Below are positions 23,040-35,276 of a stretch of 64,000 bases of DNA, one piece after another. The notes under the pieces were generated by a model, which ran no database searches, was not told the DNA's origin, and was given only the letters and a program-made list of their open reading frames with translations. Within the stretch, counting starts at the first letter, position 1. Each line of letters starts with the position of its first letter. A program made the position numbers and the translations under genes. This DNA comes from Antedon mediterranea (lineage: Eukaryota; Echinodermata; Crinoidea; Comatulida; Antedonidae): contig NC_092675.1 of assembly GCF_964355755.1 (NCBI RefSeq), positions 1,493,001 through 1,557,000 of the forward strand, in the 5' to 3' direction.

Positions 23040-23560
23040 AGATAGAGAAAGGATTGGATTAGACTGCCATCTTGGTTTTTTCCTGTGGATAAATATCAAG
23101 TGCTCTGATCGTTTTCACGGGGCATTCCCGAGCAATTCAGGAGTTTTAATCGTGTAATATCGATGAAGGTATCTATAAGTACTTGTGGGAAATAATTGAT
23201 GTGTTTTAATGTTCAAATTATGTTACAACAGTTGAGGTATTTATAGAGGGACGCGCGGACGATCCGGGGAGCGAGAAAAGAAGAGTGGCGATCATACCGC
23301 TTTGTTGTTTTGTCCATCATACAACCAAAACAAGCTGGCTTTTCATTGATTTTTGGGTGGTATATTTCAATGCTAAACTAATGAATATTTATTTACTTAA
23401 TTTTCTAATGCTTAAGCTAAATACTACTGTCGAGTGTAATTGTGCTGATAGTGCAGTTTTTAGTGAATACTAAAAAACGCGTACGGAACCACACTTGCTG
23501 TTTTTCTCTGCTGCTGCTGTGGTACGGTGTACAGGGAATCAGGTCAGATGAACTCTGAAA
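23040..23560 (+). promoter_or_regulatory. Candidate CNOT6 promoter and 5' UTR exon
   Basis: This is the only CpG-richer block between CRIP1 and CNOT6 (GGACGCGCGGACGATCCGGG near 23250, AAAACGCGTACGG near 23475). GACTGCCATCTTGG at about 23066 is a YY1-type site in the orientation often found just downstream of start sites. GATGAAG followed by GTATCT at about 23168 could be the donor of a non-coding first exon that would splice to the acceptor at 26840. This is inference from composition and motifs only. Confidence 0.3.
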
Positions 23561-25221
23561 TTACCAGTGCAGTGTAGGCCCTAGGTAGAGGCCTAGGTTT
23601 ATTTTGGTAGGCTAGATCCGGTCAAAGAAAGGATGTTTTAAGCCTACCTGTATTCTAGCCATTTTTCTTGCAATCAATTTACTTTTTTAGATCCACTTTT
23701 CTAATTATAATTGTTTTTAACCATTAAAAAGGGTTTGAAAATGAATTCGTCCCAGGATTTGACCGGTACAATCAATTGGGGTTTTCAGTAGCAATAGATA
23801 GAAAAGTATATTATGAGATACTACTTATATTTAAGTCCAGATTTGCATTATATTAATCAATCATATATGGTAGGAATTAACCCTAGATAATATATAATAA
23901 TTTTCAGCTTTATATTTTTTTAAAGTGTCATAAATCACATTAAATTTCATAACGCGAAATATTCAATTACTCAAATTATGTGAATCCTGACGATCATAGT
24001 ACCCCTTCAATAGACCTTATATTCAAAACGACTTGTTTTTAAGTGCGAAAATGCATGTGTTATATGGTACCCTAAAAAATGTCAGCCAAATCTGTGTCGT
24101 GACCTATAATGACCCATTAAGAAATTACCAATTATTAAGCTAGGGTTTGTTGGTTTAACTTTAATTCTATTTTTTTCTCCTCTCGTCTCATCTTTACAGT
24201 ATTCCCATTTTGATTATATTGTTCCATTTTATACTAAGTCAACGAGCTTCCAAGTTCCAGTACTAAATATTACTGTTCTTAACCAATACAATAATCTATT
24301 TATAATTTTTAAAATAATTAAGAACAGCAGACATGACAACATGAGTTTAGACAGTTAGAATGTGTGATGTATAATATATATAAAAGCTCACAATGCCTTT
24401 GCAATTCCCAAAGCCCCTTAACCTGTATTTTATGAGTTTAAGAGTTTGCGTAATTTCTCATTTTAAAAATGTTCTAAATAGTTTATGCTATGCAATATTT
24501 GCTTTACTGTACATTATTGTGCCATAAACTACAATAACTAAGTAACAACATTTTTAAAGGGCCATACATACAGAACTACTGTAAATACAATTTTATTGAA
24601 ATTAAATTATTGCAAATTTATGCTTGATACTGTATACTGTACTTACAGTAGGTCGCAGCAATAAGAGTAGTTTACAGTGTACAGATAGTAGAAGAAGAAT
24701 TATTATTGTCAATGTCATGGAAATAAAGAAATTATTTACCAAATTCAGATTCAAGAATTGCATTTCTCCTTAATAATAATATTTATTCGGTCACTGATGA
24801 AAAAATAATGAGGAGTGCTGATAGGCTAAGCCAAATTAGATTCTGCACTCACTTCATACAATACAAACAGTTAAAATTGAACTTTAATATACAAGAAAGT
24901 TAATAGGGGTTTTACTGTTTCAATTTACTCAAATACAGTAGTTCATTGACCTTAAGGTTACTGTAATAATTAGGAAAGGAAATCAATGAAAATCAACATG
25001 TTTTTTGTATACTGTATAAGTTAACCATCTCTATGTTAGTGATTATCTTATTGATTGTGTAAGATTTAATTAATAGATATTTTGAATATAGGATAGTACC
25101 TCATTCATTCCAAATTGATCATAGACCAAATGGTTTTTAAAACTTAAAGAATGTGATAAAGTAGACTGAAATTATTTACTTCTGTATGTTGTGAATATAA
25201 CAAACATGACACACTATTATA

Positions 25222-25468
25222 GTAAAGGTAAAGGTGAGTCCTGTGTTCTCTGAACGTAGGGGAATGAGCTGTTAGGAGCTCATTGTACTAAGCCTCGGCA
25301 TTATGTGGTAGGGTGGGTAGTTCCTTTCCATGCCGCTGCTTTTTTTCTCCCTAGTATTTTCAACCAGGTACTCATTTACAGCTGAGTGGCCTGGGAGTTT
25401 TCAGGAATTGAACCCGGGTCTATCTGTATGACAGTCAAGTGTCCTAACCACTCAGCTATCCAACTCCT
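25222..25468 (-). mobile_element. tRNA-derived SINE
   Basis: Read on the minus strand it opens with GGAGTTGGATAGCTGAGTGG (A box region), followed by GACCCGGGTTCAATTCCTG (B box at 25404-25415) and AAAACTCC, which pairs with the opening GGAGTT as an acceptor stem would. A non-tRNA body then runs through GAGTACCTGGTTGAAAATAC and ends GACTCACCTTTACCTTTAC. The Pol III boxes plus an unrelated body make a SINE rather than a functional tRNA. Confidence 0.65.
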
Positions 25469-25520
25469 TAGTAGTAGTAGAACCTCTTGATATATTGGAT
25501 AAATATACACTTAATCTATA

Positions 25521-25760
25521 TCACTGGATTCCCAGTGCTGTATCTCCACATATTTCCAAAGTATCATAGGAATGTTTGGTAATACAGCATCTCATTTATA
25601 TCACATGTCTTGCCTGTATCATGTACAGTATGGTAAGGGTAAGGTTACTGGATACTACAGTACTGTACACTAGATACAGTACATGTGAAACACATGTTGT
25701 ACAGTATTACCAAATATTCCTATGATACTTCGGAAATAGATACAGTACCGAGAATCAGCC
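25521..25760. mobile_element. MITE family D, copy 1
   Basis: About 50-bp imperfect terminal inverted repeats. The left arm carries GTGCTGTATCTCC and AAGTATCATAGGAA then TTTGGTAATAC. The right arm is its complement (GTATTACCAAATATTCC, GATACTTCGG, GATACAGTACC). A second, older copy is at 38599-38804. Confidence 0.6.
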
Positions 25761-26854
25761 GTCTGTACAGTGTAAAGGCAATTATTTTTTTGTTATATAG
25801 ACTTAGTATTGTATTCTGTGGATATTGAACATTCGTGCAAAATACTGTATTTGAGAAATGCATTTCACCAGTTTTGTCTCTGCAGACAATTGAAAGTTTT
25901 CCTATATTGTAAACAATAAATGTTTAAACTTATTCACACATTAAATGGGTTTGATTAATTTTAACCTTGGGTATCTAGAAATCATTTTGTTTTTCAAGTC
26001 AACTATGACATTGCCGTCATTGCTCAGTGAATCAGAGTTAAGAGAAGTGATTATGTTTAGCCACCAGCCTGCAGTAGGCTCACGATCATAAGCTTACAAG
26101 CTGAGTGTAATCCTTGTAAGCTCCTTGCACAGCATTAAACATAGATAATTTCATTAAATTTGACTCGGTTGGAAGTGAATAACCTATGCAAAATGCTTAA
26201 TTTATGAAATACACAATTGTAGACTGCATTATTCGTTTAGCATTGTAACCGGTTTATGGCCAATATCGTCTTGCTCTTTAAAAACTTTTCAGTTTTCAGG
26301 CTGATTTTTGTTTTTATGGTACTAGTCATTTATTCAATGTATTGCTAGATTAGTTCTGTCTGCTATACCACTGACACCATCTTTACTGAATTAAGAATGA
26401 CAGTTAAATTACTGTACAGATATGCTTACATTACTACTTTTATACACTGTACTTACTATTATATTTATAATTGATATTGAAACAGGCAAGCTGAGGATAG
26501 GCTACTACTAGATTGTAATTTGTTTACTGTCATTTTATAGAAAATGAAGAATGCAGCGCATGCTGTAGGATACATGGTGCTTAGAGCCCTCATCACACTC
26601 AAATTAACCAACTTACCAGTAGAGTAGTTGTTGGGGGAAAGGGGAAAAGAGACTTGAAAGTATAAGCGCGATTGCTAATATACAGTACAACTGTATACAG
26701 TACAGTAGGTGAAAGGCCCAAAAAGTAACACATGTACAGTAGCTGTATACAATTTACTTCTCTAGGCCCGTGCAAGATGTTAAGCTGAGTGAGCTCTCTA
26801 AAGTACAGAGCATTCAAACCTTTTTTTTTTATTTTTGTAGAAATTAAAAAAGGA

Positions 26855-29800
26855 ATGCCTAAGGAGAAGTACGAAAGTAGTAGCAAAGACAGAAGACAGC
26901 ATCGCATACTCACCCCTGAGGAGGTAGCAGCAGGGAAGAAAACAAAATGGGAGGCGCTAGAAATAACGGGTACCATACGCAACGTTAGTCCAAGACTATG
27001 GAATTTAAACCATTTGACGGCGTTATACCTCAACGACAACTGCCTCCAGCGGGTACCTGCAGAAATTTGTCGTCTTACAAATTTACTCTACCTGGACTTA
27101 TCAGCAAATAAGCTTAGGAGTCTCCCTGCAGAGCTAGGTGATATGGTTTCTTTGAGGTGAGAGTCTTATTTTATAAATTTGTTTAGATTCTTACATTTGA
27201 TATAATATGATAATATAGGGACAGGTACAGGTTAGGCGTTGCAAATTTAAAGGTTGGGGGGGTGGGGGAGGAAGAATACTAAAATGGTTCAGGTTCCCAG
27301 CGCTCTGCTAAAATTAGGCTTGGTGGAAGACCTTAAAAATGAGCTTTAGGCTGGGTAGATGTTGCCATCCAGCACAATACAGAGAATAGAGAAATTATCT
27401 TCCTTTCATGTATACCAAACCAAATGATAATCTGATTGTTCCAAAACAAATTGTGTTTACATTATTACTATAGTGTAAGTTTTTGTATTGTAAACAAGCT
27501 ATAGACAAGCTTCACTGAATGAGAGTGTTAAGAAAAGAATTGAACAACCTGTGATCTCTTTGTTGTATTTCACAAAAACATTTTATTAATGTCAAGGATA
27601 TGGTGACCTCAATCGTGAGTGACCTCAGTCATGAGTGGGTCTGTATTGCTTTGGGTTTGTGGTTGTTTATATCTGTCTGATCATTACTGTATTAATGTCT
27701 TACTAGATTACTATGTTTATGTTTTTTTGGAGGTTTGCGGTGTTTAGCAATACCCCTATGTTTACTAAACTTTACTGTAGTGGTTAGGGAAAATAATGTT
27801 TTGTTGTAGGTTACCACTCTGGTTACTAACTAATGGGCAGTGAGGCAAAGTTGAATTTACAGTAGTGCTTTTTGTAATGATACAATTATCATGGATTGAA
27901 CCATTAATGTCATACTTTAGTTTACAGTTTTCAATGTAAATGACTTCTTATGCTTTTACCAGATTGAATGTTGCGTTCTTTTTAAAAGTAACAATCTTGA
28001 CAAATGCAAAGTTTTAATCATGTTTTGCTTTAAAACCAATATCTCTAAATGAAGTAAATAAGAAAGTAATGCATCGGATGTAATTGTAAAGCATTTTTTT
28101 CGAAATTCCAATTACCATAGGTTTTGCTACATCACAAGAGAAATGTCATTTTGGTGGATCCCTTGTAAGAGAACAACAATTACCATATTTCTTGCTAATG
28201 ACGTAGCTACTGTATATCACCAATGAAAATGTCATCTTGATGGATGGATCCTATAAAGAAAAAATTCAACAAATAACAAATATACATGATATACAGTGTA
28301 TTAGTTTTTTACTTTTTTTGGCAAGACATTTTATTATTTACCAGTATCCGATTCTTTTGCAATACGGTAATATATAAGAGAACATATTTTATTTTGCAGG
28401 GAACTGTTGTTGAATTATAACCATTTGCGAGCATTGCCGTTGGAACTAGGCCGTTTATTTCAATTAATCATGCTAGGTTTGAAGGGCAATCCTCTACCGA
28501 GTGACTTATTAAGCATTTATGAAGATGGAAACGGTACACAGCGACTTCTAACACAATTGTTAGATAATTTACATGCTGGATGTAAGTGCAGGAATTCTTA
28601 CATTGAATTTATAATAATGTTATCAAACTCTAAATGCAATGCAATTGGCTCTCTGGTTTCTTCTGTAAATTCAGACCTTGAGGAATATCGGCTCATGCCT
28701 TTCAGTTACCTATGAGTATTGGTTGAGTTTATATAACCAAAATTCAACACATTTTACCATAGTGGTTCACTTATTCATAATACCTCGATTGTTTTGGTAA
28801 AGGTGTAATTGTTGTTTGTGAATGCCACCCTCATAAAATATTGGTGAATTAAGTAAATAAAGGTCTGCAAGAAAGACAATACATAAGACACATTGTACTA
28901 GCTAGTATCAGCAAATTAAACAATCTGTATGTGATATGACAATAAAAAAAAAAACAGCCAGAGTATTCTTTCAGTTGGCTGCTGTTTTAGGTATAAAGCT
29001 TAGACCATGTGCTACATGTGATTCTTGACCTTTGAAAGTCAAAGTTCAACAACTTCACTTTGTTAAAAAAAATTGACCTTTCCTGCAAACTGTTCTGCTT
29101 TGTTTTTAAAAACACAAGTATTACAGAATTGTATTTTCCCCTACTGTAAAATTAACCTAATTTTATTCTTTGCTTGTTTTTTGTTTGTAGCTCCTACTGT
29201 CATGCCCCCTGTAAGGCCTTGGCTTCATCTAGCTCACCCAGAACGATCAAAACCTGGAGGTAAATTATTTACATTTTGTTGTACATTCATAAATTTACAA
29301 CCGGTGATTCCATATAACATTCAAAATGAAATGAGTTGAACATACTATGAAAGCTCAGTGGTATAATCATACAATACGCATGTAATAGAACAGAATGCAT
29401 ATTCCGACACATATTATACTTATATGAATTGAGTGAATGAACTTTTTAAAATATTAAATGTTTAGCAAAATGTGTATAAATGTCAGTGATACAGTGAGGA
29501 TAAATGTCATAATGTTTAATAATAATCTTATGCTCCGTCTACACTATCAAATTTTATGCGACAAAAAATGTGATGTGCCCATATATGGACATGATGATGT
29601 CATATCACTACCATATTTGGGCATATCACTACCATATTTGGGCACATCACACTTTTTTGTCATCATAGTTTGATAGTGTACAAATAGCATTAAATCAAAG
29701 ATTAGATTCCATGTCTCTTTATTGGAAAACTGCCCAAATCACTTTCATGTGCCCATGGGTGTCTACATTCTAATGTTAGTGTTTGCTAACCTGTTTGTGC

Positions 29801-32800
29801 AAAGGTTATATTTAATCACAGTTACACTTCTTGTATATATTTTCTCATGTGTACTGTATAGAGTGACCTTTACAAATTAGTGTACATGGTATAACACTAT
29901 ATTTTAAAATTGAAATAATGACTACAGTGCAGCTGACAAGCCCATGTCCATATTTGGAAACGAATACTCCTTGTGATTGGTCAACTCACTTTTGAGAACC
30001 AAGCTTTAGTTATGTAACAAGCACGAATGTGCGATACTCGGGGTACAGCAGCAAAAGAAGCTGGAATGACGTCATAAGACTGGATGTAACGTCACATACA
30101 CATCAATAACCTCGCTGCCAAATACGGCTATATGGTACCACCTTTGAGACGTCATATGGCTGCATCCGGTTTGAAATTAAAGGGCATGTCCCTGTAGTAT
30201 ATTCATGCCAAATCCCAGTTCAATACTACAACGAATAAGGGAGGAGTAGTACTTTATAAATCGCACTTTTTACTCAATAGTGTCAGATGGAGGAGAAGAT
30301 AAGAGAGTCCTAGACTCAGGTATCCCGAATAAAAATACAGTAGTTTAAACAATGGTTTGTTTTATTTCAGCCATTTTCTCATTGATGTGTTACAACGTGC
30401 TTTGTGATAAGTACGCTACTCGTCAATTATACGGCTATTGTCCATCGTGGGCATTGGACTGGGAGTACAGAAGAAAGGGCATCATGGATGAAATTATAAA
30501 CAACAGTGCTGATATCATATGTCTTCAGGTAACTCCTTCGTAATACTCTCTATCTGCAATTCTTATTAATTTCATTTATCTGAACTTTAACCTTTGGTTT
30601 TCCATTGTAATTCAATCCACTTGTTCACAGTAAAAAACACATTTTAAAGTTAATTTTGATATGTATACAGTACAGTGGACCGTATTGATTAAAAGCTGTG
30701 TTTGTATTAAATACTGTTGTGTAGGATATTTTCTATGTACACTGGCATATTCACATACTCTACTCTAACTATTCTTCATTAAAATATATTTTTTATTAAT
30801 TGAATATGTTTTCAATTCATATTTAACAAAGATCGTAATCATTTATTAATGAACTGAACATGCCTAAGAAAATTGATCTTTTTTCAAAATTATACTTTAT
30901 TCATATTGTCTTTTAATAGATTGGAAAATTGCTTAAAATCATCTTTTTTACGATGTAATAATATAACATTGTGACAGAAATACATTTTATAAATTTGTTA
31001 AATGCTTTGAAATTTAAAAATAATAATTAACATTAAACATTAAATATAAAATTGGTTTGACTTGAAGTTGTAGCTGCTTGGATGTTATTTTAAAATGGGA
31101 ATATGTGTGTGGAAAATAGTAAATGGTGGATGGTTGGATATTCAATTATTAGAAAAGAGTCTTCATGCTTAGCAAAATAAGTTAGTTAAGGCAACCATAC
31201 ATTATTTTACAGTACCCTCTACATACCAATTTGCACTTGGTAAATGTCAGCAAACTCGTGACCTGTTAATTATTAGGCCTAATTGATACAATCTAATTTA
31301 ATAATAACAAATTGATTTTGCAGGAAGTAGAGACAGAACAGTACTTCAACTTCTTTTTACTGCAGTTGAAGCAACAAGGGTACGATGGTGTCTTCAGCCC
31401 CAAATCAAGAGCAAAAACCATGGGAGAACATGAAAGAAAACATGTGGATGGATGTGCCATCTTCTTCAGGACAAGCAAGTAAGTTGAAGGGAAGATTTAC
31501 CGGTGATTACATTCTTCACATGTAAAAAAAATCTGAAAAATGAAACAAATTGTTACTGAATATTGGCACGAACATATGAAAGCGATGTGAAATCCTGGAA
31601 CAAGTCGGTATACAGACCTCAGACAGCGGTATCTCTACATATGGCCATATCTTTCTAATGAGTGTATCGCAACTAGAATAAACTAGTGTGTGAAAACATA
31701 CAATTTACCGGGAGATATCAATTTATTATTAGCCACTCGATTATGCATACATACAAAGAGACAGAACATACATAAAATAGGAATTAATCAACTGCCGAAT
31801 CATGGAGCTGTAGATTGGTGGTTAACGATCCCAATGTCTAGGGTTCAATTCTAGTGGCAGAGGTGTAACTCACGACTCTTTCAACTCCACTCTTTAAGCC
31901 TCAAATAAGACTTAGTTTATAAGCACGATAAATTATAAAATAGTTTATCCATCCTTGGCGAGTTACTTGCTGTTATATGCGTATGAAAAAGAAAGAAAAG
32001 AAAGATTTTTTTCATTTTTTTATTTCTTTATTCAAATTCAAAACAATATAATGTTTTAAAAAAACAGTGGAATAAATTCAGGGTAGCACAAAAAAGTAAC
32101 CAATTGTAATTTATTTCCATTGCGACCCTTAAGGATGAAATAGGTACAGAATATAGTTATATAAAATTAGACAATCACAATCACCTGTGTATTTTAAGCA
32201 AACCATGTAACTAATTAATTGTATTTGAATCTAGATTTAGCCTTGTCAAAGAACATCTTGTGGAGTTTAATCAGGTTGCGATGGCAAATGCAGAGGGTTG
32301 TGAGGACATGTTAAATCGTGTAATGACCAAGGATAACATTGGCGTTATTGCCTTACTGGAAATGCGAGAAGGATGTATTGATCCATGTATGTATAGTCTT
32401 TCTTATCCATTTTCCCATCTGATAACAGAGTTCCTCACCCGCAATGAAGAATGTTGTATTGAACATGCTGCTACATGCTACCACACCATAAATTCACTTT
32501 AGATATAAATTGAGATATTATGTCATTGATGTGTAGATGTAGCTACACATAACCAGTCGTGAACGGGTTAATAATAATAATATGGATTTATATAGATACC
32601 ACTCAGGGTGCAGCGTAAATTTAGGTTACCCAGCGTAAATTTAGGTTACCCAGCGTAAATTTAGGTTACCCAACCTAAATTTCTTCCTTCTAGCTCTGGT
32701 AATAAGAAGGTTATAAGGTCTTATAACAAGATAAATGTGTACCTATGGCCTACTCTAATAGTAATTATTATATTATTAACTCAATCCTTGGGTGCCAGTA

Positions 32801-33771
32801 TCACAATAAGAGATTGCCCAGACTTTCTAGATATATCTTTATCTACAGAATCTGTACTATTTTCTATAAACTACTAATGCTTGCTTTATTTGTTATTCCA
32901 TAGCATTTAATTCCGAGTCGACTCCAAGACAGCTATTAATGGTTGCTAATGCCCACATCCATTGGGATCCAGAATTCTGTGATGTTAAGCTTATCCAGAT
33001 CATGATGCTTATGAAGGAGCTGAAGAAGTTTCAGGAAGAAGAGTCGCACAGCTTTAGGCCTGGGTCATCAGGGTCACAGAATGACCAACCAGCAATTCCA
33101 CTCTTGTTAGCTGGTGATTTTAACTCATTGCCTGAATCAGGTAGGCTTTACCTAATAGGCACCTTTAAAAGTTCCTTGAACACCCCTCTGCAATAATGAA
33201 CTAGTCTGGTATGACTACTGTGCCAAAACCATTGTTAATTTTGTAATGTTGTTTCCTGTGGTGTGTATTTACAAATGCCTTATTTCTCCAAGCTTTGAAT
33301 TTAATTAGTTTTTTTATAATTATATTATAATGGTTTAAATTATGTTTTGTTTCAGGTGTGATTGAATATTTGGCAAAAGGAAAAATCTCACTAAATCATT
33401 CTGATTTCAAAGAGATGGATTACAAGAAGCTATTTAACTTTAGCAGCAGTCCCGAGCAAAACGGTCACATTAGCCATTCCTTCCGCCTACATAGCGCTTA
33501 TGAAAACACGCACATGGATTTTACGAATCATACGTTCGATTTCAAGGGTGTTATTGATTATGTATTTTATTCAAGTGACTTTATGTCGCCACTCGGGGTC
33601 CTTGGACCAATGAACTGTGACTGGTTTGAGAGTCAAAAAGTTGTAGGCTGCCCGAATCCAAATGTGATGTCAGATCACTTCTCGCTGTTGGTCGAGTTTG
33701 AGATGCCGTTGAATTTTAGCAACAGCGTTACGGGTGGCGGCAACAGTCACATCGTGCTCTCGAGGCGGTAA
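26855..33771 (+). CDS. CNOT6: CCR4-NOT complex subunit 6 deadenylase (CCR4)
   Basis: Mg-dependent 3'-5' poly(A) exonuclease of the cytoplasmic CCR4-NOT complex. Eight coding exons: 26855-27156, 28400-28581, 29191-29259, 30371-30528, 31324-31478, 32235-32386, 32904-33140 and 33356-33771; 556 aa against 557 in human CNOT6. An N-terminal leucine-rich repeat block (roughly residues 50-140, e.g. LYLDLSANKLRSLPAELG) binds the CAF1 partner. The rest is an endonuclease/exonuclease/phosphatase fold. Catalytic residues are visible: E238 in CLQEVE, D411 and N413 in GDFNSLP, D525 and H526 in MSDHFSLL. The start MPKEKYE matches the family start; bases 26841-26854 are 5' UTR of the same exon. Human has two paralogues, CNOT6 and CNOT6L; the sequence cannot decide which name applies and a single invertebrate ancestor is likely. 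Confidence 0.96.
29529..29690. mobile_element. MITE family A, copy 9
   Basis: TATGCTCCGTCTACACTATC at the left and AGTTTGATAGTGTACAAATAG at the right minus one base. The motif CATATTTGGGCATATCACTAC is repeated once internally. In CNOT6 intron 3. Confidence 0.72.
29935..30180. promoter_or_regulatory. CRE-like motif cluster in CNOT6 intron 3
   Basis: ATGACGTCATAA (about 30066), TAACGTCACA (about 30087) and GAGACGTCATA (about 30148) lie within 90 bp. They resemble cAMP-response-element half or full sites. The block could be an enhancer, an alternative promoter or simply part of an unrecognised repeat. Confidence 0.25.
31803..32005 (+). mobile_element. tRNA-derived SINE with GAAA-rich tail
   Basis: GGAGCTGTAGATTGGTGGTT is A-box-like and GGGTTCAATTCTAG at 31841 is B-box-like, spaced as in a tRNA. 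A body follows (GGTGTAACTCACGACTC to GGCGAGTTACTTGC) and a tail GAAAAAGAAAGAAAAGAAAG. The body differs from the SINE at 25222-25468, so at least two SINE families are present. In CNOT6 intron 5. Confidence 0.6.
32611..32670. repeat. Three perfect 20-bp tandem repeats
   Basis: CAGCGTAAATTTAGGTTACC occurs three times without a mismatch, followed by an inverted partial copy (CAACCTAAATTT). In CNOT6 intron 6. Confidence 0.95.
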
Positions 33772-34227
33772 CAGCCTTGGTGGCGCCATTTAAATTCAAT
33801 GATAATCTGTACAGTTGTGTATATGAGTTATTTTTATGTCTCAAAATTTAATAGAAATGACTAAATTTAAAATGACGTAATCTGATAGATGTTCCCAAAC
33901 GATTTTGCAGTAACTGCTTTGGTGGCTTTGTAACTGATGTTTGATAAATTGTAAAAATGCACTCCTGACCTATGACCTAAGCCATCCTGACCCTTTACTC
34001 ATTATTACTAGCCTAATTAGTTATTAATGAAAATTGCATACAGTTGTTAAGCCAAGTGTTCCATTTTAAAACTTATTTTAAGATTTTTATTTTATTTTTC
34101 ATTTGATATACAATTTAAATTGAATTTGTTGAAAAAAAAACCCCAAATTTTCATTTCTTCTACTTAATACTAATCATGTATTTATAAAATGGAAAAGGAT
34201 CCTCCCCAACATTTAAATTATTTCATT

Positions 34228-34348
34228 GTAATGATGTCATAAATGGTTTGTGATTTTGATGATGTCATAAATGGTGTGTGATTTTGATATCATAAATGGT
34301 TTGTGATTTTGATGATGTCATAAATTGTAGATGATGTCATTATGATGT
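34228..34348. repeat. ATGATGTCATAAATGG short tandem repeats
   Basis: Four or five degenerate units of about 29 bp with the core GATGTCATAAATGGTTTGTG, 460 bp after the CNOT6 stop and therefore probably in its 3' UTR. Confidence 0.75.
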
Positions 34349-34913
34349 AATCAATGATTAAAAGGGATATTTTTAATTATTTCATGAATACTAACTGATT
34401 CAACCAGAGAATTTATCCGTATAATTTGACCTTTATAATATTAATAATTATTTCCTATCATCAATTTTACACACCACAGTTTTTTGTTGTATTTAATATA
34501 CGAGGGGGTTTATTGTTTGCAAATGCGTTAAGTTGTAACAAGAATTCAAAGTAAAAACCATAGTGAGTATTTTAACAGCAGGTCAGTAAACATATCGAAC
34601 TAGGACCAAAATATGTGCAGTTACTATTTCATCGTTCAAACTGAAATGATATTCATCTAGTTTTTGAAGCGACCAATGTGTCCAATTTAGATATTTGTCA
34701 GAATTCTGGCAACACATATTTTGTGTCTATTTTATCGACTGTTTTATTTAGTGTTTCTGTAATTGATCAATGTAACGGTTGCGTTAATATTTTAATTTGA
34801 TTAAGATGTGTCTGGAAAAAACAGTAATGTGAAAATCAAATTTAGATTTCAACCCAATTTAACACCATAATACTGTTGATCCTTGCTATTTGATATGTCA
34901 ATATGTACATATG

Positions 34914-35276
34914 CATAATACTATGTACGTATGGTTTTACATAATGAGTACTTTGTGTATATCAATTTTATACATATTGTATACTATATGTATTTACATA
35001 TACTGTATGTATATATGTGTGTGTTGTATGGATGCACATATATGTACAAATTTTTGATATTACATGTGCATTTACTTGTTTTATGAAGCAATGATATAAA
35101 TGTACATATATGTACATATTTTTACATAAAAATATGTTTGCATATGATTATTTACATGTTTGTAAGTGGTTGTATAGATAGGTGTACATATATGTACATA
35201 TTTCATAAAAATGGTTTATGTGTCCAATCATACACATACATATGTACATATACAGTATATGTACCATATGTACATA
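34914..35276 (+). promoter_or_regulatory. Cluster of Pumilio-type motifs downstream of CNOT6
   Basis: TGTACATA occurs at 34914, 35101, 35111, 35183, 35193, 35243 and 35269, and TGTATATA at 35008. All eight fit the PUM element UGUAHAUA. They sit 1.1-1.5 kb after the stop. The region is also an alternating purine-pyrimidine TATGTACATA low-complexity tract, so the motif count may be a by-product of that. Confidence 0.3.

Larger units (their letters stand above)
18545..26840. other. Intergenic region with repeats; no gene recognised
   Basis: After the CRIP1 3' UTR the region holds two MITE family A copies, several dispersed repeat blocks, a SINE, another MITE and a probable CNOT6 promoter. Six-frame reading gives only short frames (at most about 80 codons) without familiar motifs. 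The last 14 bases before 26841 are the acceptor of the first coding CNOT6 exon (pyrimidine run then TTTTTGTAG). Confidence 0.6.

Noticed and set aside
28582-28715. Reading-through of CNOT6 exon 2 to a stop at 28715 as a short protein
   Set aside because: The strong GTAAGT donor at 28582 and the phase-matched next exon at 29191 restore the conserved protein, so the read-through is intronic.
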